Positions 1 to 6,496 of a stretch of 64,000 nt of DNA are shown here, piece after piece; positions within the stretch are counted from its first letter, which is position 1, and each line of letters opens with the position of its first letter. The stretch comes from Quadrisphaera setariae (GTDB lineage Bacteria; Actinomycetota; Actinomycetes; Actinomycetales; Quadrisphaeraceae), in contig NZ_VKAC01000005.1 of the NCBI RefSeq assembly GCF_008041935.1, forward strand, positions 248,001-312,000. Reading direction: 5' to 3'. The notes under the pieces were generated by a model. It searched no databases. It was not told the origin of the DNA and saw only the letters and a program-made list of their open reading frames with translations. The position numbers and the translations under genes are program-made.

Positions 1-16
1 AGAGAGAAGTCCCGCC

Positions 17-1222
17 ATGTCCGTGCGCACCTGCCTGCGCGCGCCGGCCGCTCTGCTCGTGTCGCTCGTCGTCCTGCTCCCAGGACTGCCCGCCACCGCG
101 CAGCCGGTCACCGCCGCGCCCGTTCCTCCCGTCACCGCCTCCGCACCAGACGCCGCCGCCCCCGTCAGCGGGGCCACCACCGCCACCAGCACCCGCGAAC
201 CCGCCTCTGGAGGTGCGACCTACGTCGTCGCCTCCGGCGACACGCTCACCGGCATCGCCCGCGCCTTCGGCACGCCCGGTGGCTGGCCCCAGCTCTACGC
301 CGCCAACCGCGACGCGATCGGGCCCTGGCCCGACAGGTTGCGGCCCGGCACCCAGCTCCTGCTCTCCGGCGCGCCGCCGGTGGCCCAGCCAGCGGACCAG
401 TCCGCGCAGGCGGCGTACGCGGTCGCCCGGGGCGACTCGCTGCGCTCCGTGGCCGCTCGCCTCGGCGTCGAGGGCGGTTGGCCCGCCCTGTACGCCGCCA
501 ACCGGGACGCGGTCGGACCTGACCCCGACCGCCTCGCCGTGGGCACCCGGCTCGTGCTGCCCGCGAGCTCCGCGGCCGGGGCGCCGTCCGCGGACGCCGT
601 ACCGCCGCCAGCGCCCGACGGGGGAGTGGGCACCCGTCTGGGGGCGGCGCCCGAGACCTCGTCAGCAGCCCCCGTCACGCCGAGCGCTCCCGCCGAGCCG
701 GGTCGGCCCGCTGCGCCGGCCGCCCCGGCTACCCCGGCCACCCCGGGTGCGGAGCCGGCCGTGCCGGGCTGGGTGGTCTGGCCGCTCGTCGTGGTGGGCG
801 TCCTCGCGGCGGCGGTGCTCCTCGGCGACCCGCTGGTGGCCCTGCTGCGCCGGCGCCGCGCCGCCACCGCCTCCGGGGCCTCCGGCGCCTCCCGCGCCGC
901 CCGTGACGAGCAGCAGCGCGCCCCGCTCAGCCTGGTCCGGCCCGTCGTCGACGTCGGCACTCCGGACGAGGCGTCCCCGTCGGCCGGCGCCGCCGACGCT
1001 CCCGCCGTCCACGTGGCGCAGCACCCGACGCTGCTCGTCAGCTACAGCCCCGCGGACGACCTCGTGCTCCTGCTGCTCCCCGAGGAGCACGACGTCGACG
1101 ACGTGCTGCAGGTGGCGCGGGTGGCCCTGCCCGAGCGCGCCTACCGGGAGGTGGAGCGCCGCCTGCCCACGCCGCTGCGCCCGACGGCCCGCGGGCCGGT
1201 CAGCGCTCGGTGGGCGGGGTGA
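17..1222 (+). CDS. LysM-domain membrane-anchored secreted protein
   Basis: 401 residues. A hydrophobic signal sequence (about residues 8-29, ending near PATAQ) is followed by a Pro/Ala/Thr-rich stretch and two LysM modules at about 69-116 and 134-181. Both modules have the GDxLxxIA-type start and a YAANRDAVGPxPDRL core. A Pro/Ala-rich linker leads to one membrane segment (about 253-272) followed by a basic RRRR stop and a cytoplasmic tail. LysM modules bind peptidoglycan GlcNAc, so the protein probably sits at the membrane with its N-terminal half in the wall; this is inference. ATG at 17 is the first start visible, but a more upstream one outside the window cannot be excluded. The last 23 bases overlap the end of the convergent regulator gene. 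Confidence 0.75.
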   Translation: MSVRTCLRAPAALLVSLVVLLPGLPATAQPVTAAPVPPVTASAPDAAAPVSGATTATSTREPASGGATYVVASGDTLTGIARAFGTPGGWPQLYAANRDAIGPWPDRLRPGTQLLLSGAPPVAQPADQSAQAAYAVARGDSLRSVAARLGVEGGWPALYAANRDAVGPDPDRLAVGTRLVLPASSAAGAPSADAVPPPAPDGGVGTRLGAAPETSSAAPVTPSAPAEPGRPAAPAAPATPATPGAEPAVPGWVVWPLVVVGVLAAAVLLGDPLVALLRRRRAATASGASGASRAARDEQQRAPLSLVRPVVDVGTPDEASPSAGAADAPAVHVAQHPTLLVSYSPADDLVLLLLPEEHDVDDVLQVARVALPERAYREVERRLPTPLRPTARGPVSARWAG

Positions 1223-1691
1223 CGCGGCGGGCGCTCGCGGCGCGCAGCGACTCGACGAGCGCCGCCACGTGGCGGCGGTCGTCGGGGGAGAGGTCGGCCA
1301 GGCCCGCGACGATCACCGCGGTGTCGGGCTCCACCTCGACGGTGCCGTGCGACAGCCCCGTGGCCTCGGCGACGGCCGCCTGCAGCGTGGTCAGGGGCAG
1401 CTCGAGCGCGCCGGCGAGGGCCTCCAGCCGGCTGGGCCGGGGAGCGCGCTGGATGGGTGTGGTGGCGAGGTGGTGGACGGTCGAGCGGGGCAGGCCGCTG
1501 CGACGGGCGACGTCTCCGTAGGACCAGCCGCGCTCGCGCATGCGGTCCTGCAGGAGGCGCTGCACCGCGCCCCGCGGACCGTCCAGCGGGCCGGACGGAG
1601 CGCCGTCGCCGGCTCCCTGCTCGGGACGCTCGGCCGCCTGCGCGGCCGGTCCGTCCACCCCGCGCGCCGAGGGGTCGGGATGCGTGCTCAC
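1200..1691 (-). CDS. small helix-turn-helix regulator (XRE-like)
   Basis: About 163 residues. The middle carries a lambda-repressor-like HTH: a region reading RMRERGWSYGDVARRSGLPR, then STVHHLATTPIQ. The C-terminus is acidic (LADLSPDDRRHVAALVESL), a pattern common in actinobacterial XRE regulators. Three GTG codons in a row (1697, 1694, 1691) follow a GGAG; the third has the best spacing and is used here. The open frame continues upstream into a region that looks non-coding. The gene diverges from the small peptide gene at 1928, with a 19-bp palindrome between them, which suggests it controls the peptide/protease pair. The target is inferred from position only. Confidence 0.65.
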   Translation of the reverse strand: MSTHPDPSARGVDGPAAQAAERPEQGAGDGAPSGPLDGPRGAVQRLLQDRMRERGWSYGDVARRSGLPRSTVHHLATTPIQRAPRPSRLEALAGALELPLTTLQAAVAEATGLSHGTVEVEPDTAVIVAGLADLSPDDRRHVAALVESLRAASARRVTPPTER

Positions 1692-1809
1692 CACCACTGC
1701 TCCGCCGTCCTCCCGGTCGCTGCCCGTCCTGCGCTCCGGGAAGTGCACCACAGAGCCGGGTCGGCGCGGGGGTTGCACATCGCTGGAACGCCGCCTACTG
1801 TACAAGTTA

Positions 1810-1828
1810 CTTGGACAGAACGTCCAAG
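1810..1828. promoter_or_regulatory. palindromic operator candidate
   Basis: A perfect inverted repeat, CTTGGAC-AGAAC-GTCCAAG (7-bp arms, 5-bp spacer), lies about midway in the divergent region between the HTH regulator and the peptide gene. The flanking sequence is locally AT-richer, with TACTGTACAAGTTAC just to the left. On the minus strand TTGGAC could serve as a -35 with a weak TACAGT-like -10 about 19 bases further on. The symmetry and position suit binding by the adjacent regulator, but this is a prediction. Confidence 0.5.
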
Positions 1829-1927
1829 GGTGTTGGTCGACAGGTCGAGCCGGGATCTCCCAGGGGGGGCGGTTCGACCGGGCTCGGCCAGCACCTGGGG
1901 CACCACAGAGGCACAAGGAGACGTGCG

Positions 1928-2236
1928 ATGACTGTTCTCACTGCAGCCGACCTGGCACTCGAGTCCGTCGAGATGCTCCCGACCCGCGAGACCCTCAACG
2001 CGTACAGCGGCGGTCACGGATCGCTGATCTCCGTCGGCGACGTCCTCAGCGGCAACGACGTGCTGAGCGACAACGACGGGAACTTCAGCGGCAACTTCAG
2101 CGGCAACGAGTACACGGACAACTCCGACAACTCCGTCGACAACTCCGACCACTCGACCAACGACTCGTACAACGACTACGGCCACGACGGCTGGGGCGGC
2201 GGCCACCACGACTGGAACGACGACTGCGAGTGGTGA
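1928..2236 (+). CDS. Asn/Asp/Ser-rich small peptide, candidate RiPP precursor
   Basis: 102 residues, ATG at 1928 preceded by AAGGAG at good spacing. The N-terminus (1-27) has a regular leader-like sequence, including ALESVEMLPTRETL. A YSGGHG segment follows, then a low-complexity core with repeated SGN/SDN/NFSGN/DNSDNS units (about 40-80) and a Gly/His/Trp/Asp-rich tail ending in Cys100-Glu-Trp. It has no signal peptide or membrane segment. Short peptides with an ESVELLP-RE-L-like N-terminus are familiar to me from actinobacteria, but this is memory, not a search. The next gene encodes an M50 protease with a peptide-recognition-like domain, and a hairpin separates the two. That supports, without proving, a precursor/processing-enzyme pair. 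Alternatives are a secreted adhesive or metal-binding peptide. Confidence 0.6.
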   Translation: MTVLTAADLALESVEMLPTRETLNAYSGGHGSLISVGDVLSGNDVLSDNDGNFSGNFSGNEYTDNSDNSVDNSDHSTNDSYNDYGHDGWGGGHHDWNDDCEW

Positions 2237-2258
2237 CCTGCCGCGCCTGAGCGGCTGC

Positions 2259-2291
2259 AGGGCCGCCCCCGGTGCTCCCGGGGGCGGCCCT
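2259..2291 (+). terminator. hairpin between peptide and protease genes
   Basis: A 14-bp GC-rich stem (2259-2272 with 2278-2291) and a 5-base loop, followed by TTCC, starts 22 bases after the peptide stop codon. It could act as a partial terminator, giving more peptide mRNA than protease mRNA. It is also a possible 3' stabiliser. Confidence 0.7.
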
Positions 2292-2344
2292 TCCTCACGC
2301 CAGGGTCGACGACGACCGGATGAGCACCTGCCAGGGGAGGCGGC

Positions 2345-3787
2345 ATGACCGCGCAGCTCGACCACCGGGACCCCGCAGCGGCCCTTCTCGCGGCTCCCGC
2401 GGCAGCGGACGGACCTGCGCCCGCGCCGGCCACGACCCGCCGCCCGCCGGCGCGCGCCGCCGGGCTGGAGCTGCTCGGCGAGCTCCGCGGCTCCGGCTCG
2501 AAGCAGCCGCCCGGGCTGGTGCGCCGCAGCGACGGGCAGGTGCTGCAGCTGACGCCGCTGGCCTACCGGGTGCTCGAGTCGCTGGACGGCGTCCGCTCCT
2601 CCGCCGAGGTCGCCGAGCACGCGTCACGGGGTGACCTCAGCGGAGGTGCCGAGCTCGACGCCACCGGGGTGCGCTTCCTCGTGGCGAAGAAGCTGGCGCC
2701 GCTGGGCCTGCTCGACGACGAGCTGTCGGCCCCGCCGCCGCGCGCGAACCCCCTGCTGGCGCTGCGCGCCCGCACACCGCTGCTCGGCCCGCGGGCCGTG
2801 GGCGCCGTGGCCCTCGCCCTGCAGCCGCTGTTCCGGCTGCCGGTGGTGCTGGCCGCCGTGGCGGCGCTGGCGCTGCTGGACGTGTGGCTGCTCGCGGTGC
2901 ACGGCCTGGGCGGCGCGCTCGGCGCCGTGGTCCGCGACCCCGTCCTCGCGCTCGCGGTGGTCGGCACGGCGGTGGCCGCGGCGCTGTTCCACGAGTGCGG
3001 GCACGCGGCCGGCTGCCGCTTCAGCGGCGCGCGGCCCGGTGCCATCGGGGTGGGCCTCTACCTCGTCTACCCGGCCTTCTACACCGACGTCAACGACGCC
3101 TACCGCCTCGGACGGGCCGGGCGGCTGCGCACCGACCTCGGCGGGCTCTACTTCCACACCCTCGCCGTGCTGGCCCTGGGCGGTGCCTACGCGGTCACCG
3201 GCGCCGAGTGGCTGCTCCTCGCGGTGCTGCTCATCCAGCTGGGCATGCTCGAGCAGCTGCTGCCGCTGGTCCGCTACGACGGCTACCACGTGCTCGCGGA
3301 CCTCGTGGGCGTCCCCGACCTGTTCGCCCGCATCGGCCCCGTGCTGCGGCACACCGCGCGGCGCGGCTCGGGTCGCGACCCCCGCGTGGTGGGCCTCAAG
3401 CCGTGGGTGCGGGTGGTGGTGACCGCGTGGGTCGCCGTCGTCGTCCCCTTCCTCCTGGTGGCCCTCTCGCTGCTGCTGTGGCACCTGCCCCGGCTGGTCG
3501 GCGCCCTCGGAGGCGCGGGGCTGGCGGAGGGCGGGGTGGCGGTGCGCGCTCTCCGGGCCGGTCAGCTCGCCGGCGGGACGGCGGCCGCCCTCAACGCCGG
3601 GCTGCTGCTCCTCGTGGTGGCCGGCGTGCTCTACGTGCTCGGGCGCGTCCTGAAGGCGGTGTCGAAGACCGCGTGGCGGTGGTCGGCGGGGCGCCCGCGC
3701 CGGCGCGCGGTGCTGCTCGCGGTCGGCGGCGTGCTCGTGGTGGCGCTGGTGGCGGGGTGGGCCACCACCGGGCAGTTGCCCCTCTGA
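2345..3787 (+). CDS. M50-type membrane metalloprotease with PqqD/RRE-like N-terminal domain
   Basis: 480 residues, ATG preceded by GGGGAGG. Residues about 40-125 resemble the winged-helix PqqD-like domain found at the start of putative peptide zinc metalloproteases (LVRRSDGQVLQLTPLAYRVL, then a second helical part). The rest is membrane protein with roughly seven hydrophobic segments. The zinc motif HECGH lies at 216-220 inside a hydrophobic helix, and the candidate third ligand is Asp312 in RYDGYHVL. These are the hallmarks of intramembrane S2P/M50 proteases. Family knowledge links such fused proteins to maturation or export of small ribosomal peptides. The upstream gene offers an obvious substrate. 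No radical SAM enzyme, cyclase or ABC exporter is next to it, so the modification, if any, would be proteolysis alone or would depend on enzymes elsewhere. Confidence 0.8.
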   Translation: MTAQLDHRDPAAALLAAPAAADGPAPAPATTRRPPARAAGLELLGELRGSGSKQPPGLVRRSDGQVLQLTPLAYRVLESLDGVRSSAEVAEHASRGDLSGGAELDATGVRFLVAKKLAPLGLLDDELSAPPPRANPLLALRARTPLLGPRAVGAVALALQPLFRLPVVLAAVAALALLDVWLLAVHGLGGALGAVVRDPVLALAVVGTAVAAALFHECGHAAGCRFSGARPGAIGVGLYLVYPAFYTDVNDAYRLGRAGRLRTDLGGLYFHTLAVLALGGAYAVTGAEWLLLAVLLIQLGMLEQLLPLVRYDGYHVLADLVGVPDLFARIGPVLRHTARRGSGRDPRVVGLKPWVRVVVTAWVAVVVPFLLVALSLLLWHLPRLVGALGGAGLAEGGVAVRALRAGQLAGGTAAALNAGLLLLVVAGVLYVLGRVLKAVSKTAWRWSAGRPRRRAVLLAVGGVLVVALVAGWATTGQLPL

Positions 3788-3842
3788 CGGGTCCGGCAGG
3801 CGCCGGGCCGCCGTCCGGCCGCCCCGCGCCCACACTGGGGCG

Positions 3843-4778
3843 GTGCCACCGCAGCGCCCGGAGCTCCTCCCGCACCCGCTGACCGGGCGTCCGGCGACCT
3901 CGCCGGTGGCCCCGGGCACCGGCTGGCCCGAGGACCCGGCCGCTCCCGGCACCCGTGTGACGCGCACGCCGGCCGGTGTGGCGCGCGCAGCCGCGTCGGC
4001 GCGCACCACCGCGCAGCTCGACGCCCGGGTCTCGGTCTGCCGCGCCTGCCCCCGCCTGGTGGCCTGGCGCGAGGAGGTCGCCGCCACCGGCCGGCGCGCC
4101 TACCGCGACCAGCCCTACTGGGGCCGCCCGGTCCCGGGCTGGGGTGACCCGCACGCGCCGCTGCTCGTGGTGGGCCTCGCGCCCGCCGCCCACGGCGGCA
4201 ACCGCACGGGCCGCGTCTTCACCGGCGACAGGTCCGGTGACTGGATCTTCGCCGCCCTCCACCGCGCCGGCCTCGCGGCGCAGGAGCGCAGCGACCACGC
4301 CGGTGACGGCCAGCACCTCACCGGCGTCCGCATCGCCGCGGGCGTGCGCTGCGCCCCGCCCGACAACCTCCCCACCCCCGACGAGCGCGCCGCCTGCGCG
4401 CCGTGGCTCGACCGCGAGGTGCAGCTGGTCCGCCCGCGCGTGCTCCTGGCCCTGGGCGGCATCGCCTGGGACGCCTCGCTGGCGTGCGCCCGCCGCCTCG
4501 GGTGGGCGGTCCCGCGGCCGGCGCCCCGCTTCGGGCACGGCGCCCGCGCCGTCCTGGCCCTCCCGGAGGAGGACGACGACGAGCGCGGCCGGCGCCCCGG
4601 CGGTGCGGTGCACCTGGTGGGGAGCTACCACGTCAGCCAGCAGAACACCTCGACGGGCCGTCTCACGGAGGCGATGCTCGACGACGCGCTCGGCCTGGCG
4701 GCCGCCCTCGCCGGCCTGGGCACCGCTGGTCAGCCGCTGGGCCGACCGGGTGACCGCGGACCTGCGCCGACCGGATGA
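3843..4778 (+). CDS. type 5 uracil-DNA glycosylase (UdgB-like)
   Basis: 311 residues, GTG start at 3843. The core shows the family 5 pattern: CRACPRLV near the N-terminus with PYWGRPVPGWGD, the active-site segment GLAPAAHGGNRTGRVFTGD (about 113-131), and the C-terminal GSYHVSQQNTSTGRLT that replaces the HPS motif of other uracil glycosylases. The N-terminal cysteines and a downstream Cys (RCAPPDNLPTP region) fit the expected 4Fe-4S ligands. Enzymes of this family remove uracil, hypoxanthine and related deaminated bases in GC-rich organisms. The first 40 residues are Pro-rich and may not be structured. Confidence 0.9.
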   Translation: MPPQRPELLPHPLTGRPATSPVAPGTGWPEDPAAPGTRVTRTPAGVARAAASARTTAQLDARVSVCRACPRLVAWREEVAATGRRAYRDQPYWGRPVPGWGDPHAPLLVVGLAPAAHGGNRTGRVFTGDRSGDWIFAALHRAGLAAQERSDHAGDGQHLTGVRIAAGVRCAPPDNLPTPDERAACAPWLDREVQLVRPRVLLALGGIAWDASLACARRLGWAVPRPAPRFGHGARAVLALPEEDDDERGRRPGGAVHLVGSYHVSQQNTSTGRLTEAMLDDALGLAAALAGLGTAGQPLGRPGDRGPAPTG

Positions 4779-4800
4779 CGGGGCGCTCCCTGCGGGTGCT

Positions 4801-4820
4801 TCGGGTCGCACGCGACCCGA
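4801..4820 (+). terminator. small hairpin after the glycosylase gene
   Basis: Perfect 9-bp arms (4801-4809 and 4812-4820) with a 2-base gap, 22 bases after the glycosylase stop. No T-run follows, as is usual in this GC range. Confidence 0.4.
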
Positions 4821-4922
4821 CTGGAGGCGATGATCTCCCCCTCACCCCTGCGGGTGCCTCCTGACGGTGGAGTCTGGTGGCCCCGCTACACGTCGTGCCC
4901 CGGCGAACCGTAGATTTCCGGT

Positions 4923-6326
4923 ATGACCGCCCCCGCTTCCCTGGAGTCCCCCGTGCCCGCCGCGGCTGGACGCCCCCGGATCCTGCTGCTCGGCGGCGGC
5001 TTCGTGGGCCTCCTCACGGCGCGCCACCTGCTCAAGCAGCTCAAGGCTGGAGAGGCCCAGGTCGTCGTCGTCGACCCGCGCCCCTACATGACCTACGCGC
5101 CGTTCCTGCCCGAGGTGGCCGGCGGCTCGATCGAGGCGCGCCACGTCGTCGTCTCCCTGCGCCAGGCGCTCAAGGGCGCCGACGTCGTCACCGGCACGGT
5201 GACCGGCATGGACCCGGCCCGCAAGGTCGCCTTCGTGCAGCCCCAGGAGGGCGAGCAGGTCGAGATCTCCTACGACCAGGTGGTCGTGGGCCTCGGTGCC
5301 GTCTCGCGCGTCTTCCCGATCCCGGGCCTCATGGAGCAGGCGATCGGCTTCAAGTCCGTCGAGGAGGCCACGGCCTGCCGCGACCACATCCTCGACCGCC
5401 TCGACGCCGCCGCCGTCATGACCGACCCGGCTGCCAAGAAGCGCGCCCTCACCTTCGTCTTCGTCGGCGGCGGCTACGCCGGCATCGAGGCGATGGCCGA
5501 GCTGGAGGACCTCGTCCGCGCCTCGGTGAAGAACCACTCCGGCATCTCCCAGGACGAGATCAACTTCGTCGTCGTCGAGGCCCTCGGCCGCATCCTCCCC
5601 GAGGTCGGCCCCGAGATGGGCCTGTGGTCGCTGCACCAGCTGCGCGAGCGCGGCATCGACATCCGCCTCGACACCCAGCTGAAGTCCATCGAGGGCGGCC
5701 ACGCCGTGCTCTCGGACGGCACCGAGTTCGACACCGACACGGTCGTGTGGACCGCCGGCATCAAGTCCAACCCCGTGCTGGCCAGCACGGGCCTGCCGCT
5801 GGACAAGCTGGGCCGCCTCACCGTGCGCGCCGACCTGCGCGTCACCGGCGAGGACGGCGTGGTCGAGGGCGCCTGGGGCGCCGGCGACGCGTGCGCCGTG
5901 CCCGACCTCACCAAGGAGCCGGGCCAGTTCTGCCCGCCCAACGCCCAGCACGCCGTGCGCGAGTCCAAGGTGCTGGCGGCCAACATCGTCGCCACCCTGC
6001 GCGGCGAGGGCCTGACCGAGTACCGCCACAAGTACATCGGCACGGTCGCCTCGTTCGGCATCGGCAAGGGCGTCGCCAACACCTTCGGCCTGAAGGTCAA
6101 GGGCTTCCCGGCGTGGCTGATGCACCGCGGCTACCACCTGTACGCGATGCCGACGCTCGACCGGAAGATCCGCATCGCCCTCGGGTGGGCGGCCTCCGGC
6201 ATGGGCGTGACGCGCGACCTGGTGGCCATCGGCCGCCAGGCCCGTCCGCGCGAGGAGTTCGTGGCGGCCGGCGCCAAGCCGCCGGCGCCGCGCCCCGTGG
6301 GTGACCCGGCCCCCAGCAAGAGCTGA
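4923..6326 (+). CDS. ndh: type II NADH:quinone oxidoreductase
   Basis: 467 residues, ATG at 4923. The FAD-binding Rossmann motif ILLLGGGFVGLLTARHLL is at about 20-37, and the NADH-binding motif FVFVGGGYAGIEA at about 178-190. The conserved GAWGAGDACAVPD (about 318-330) contacts FAD, and the AQHAVRESK segment follows, as in single-subunit NDH-2 enzymes. Family members oxidise NADH and reduce menaquinone or ubiquinone at the inner face of the membrane without pumping protons. The C-terminal WLMHRGYHLYAMPT region is the usual amphipathic membrane-binding part. The gene stands alone, closed by a long hairpin. Confidence 0.92.
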   Translation: MTAPASLESPVPAAAGRPRILLLGGGFVGLLTARHLLKQLKAGEAQVVVVDPRPYMTYAPFLPEVAGGSIEARHVVVSLRQALKGADVVTGTVTGMDPARKVAFVQPQEGEQVEISYDQVVVGLGAVSRVFPIPGLMEQAIGFKSVEEATACRDHILDRLDAAAVMTDPAAKKRALTFVFVGGGYAGIEAMAELEDLVRASVKNHSGISQDEINFVVVEALGRILPEVGPEMGLWSLHQLRERGIDIRLDTQLKSIEGGHAVLSDGTEFDTDTVVWTAGIKSNPVLASTGLPLDKLGRLTVRADLRVTGEDGVVEGAWGAGDACAVPDLTKEPGQFCPPNAQHAVRESKVLAANIVATLRGEGLTEYRHKYIGTVASFGIGKGVANTFGLKVKGFPAWLMHRGYHLYAMPTLDRKIRIALGWAASGMGVTRDLVAIGRQARPREEFVAAGAKPPAPRPVGDPAPSKS

Positions 6327-6332
6327 GGACCT

Positions 6333-6382
6333 GACGACGACGGCGGAGCCGGTGCACGCGCACCGGCTCCGCCGTCGTCGTC
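6333..6382 (+). terminator. very long perfect hairpin after ndh
   Basis: A 23-bp perfect stem (6333-6355 with 6360-6382) and a 4-base loop, 6 bases after the ndh stop. It contains GACGAC repeats. It is a likely terminator that also separates ndh from the tRNA gene 34 bases downstream. Confidence 0.8.
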
Positions 6383-6416
6383 GTCCTGAGCCTTCGACCT
6401 GAGCCGTCGTGGGCCG

Positions 6417-6493
6417 GCCCCCGTAGCCCAACCGGCAGAGGCAGGCGCCTTAAAAGCGCCTCAGTGCGGGTTCGAACCCCGCCGGGGGCACCA
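6417..6493 (+). tRNA. tRNA with UAA anticodon, type I (short variable arm), nominally Leu
   Basis: A full cloverleaf can be drawn. The 7-bp acceptor is GCCCCCG (6417-6423) with CGGGGGC (6483-6489). T8-A9 follow, then a D arm with A14, GG at 18-19 and A21. The anticodon stem GGCGC/GCGCC encloses loop CTTAAAA (6449-6455). The variable loop has only 5 bases, the T arm is GCGGG-TTCGAAC-CCCGC, the discriminator is A, and CCA is encoded. Anticodon UAA reads UUA (Leu), but bacterial tRNA-Leu normally has a long variable arm, which is missing here. The gene call is firm; the amino-acid identity is uncertain. Confidence 0.85.
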
Positions 6494-6496
6494 CCG

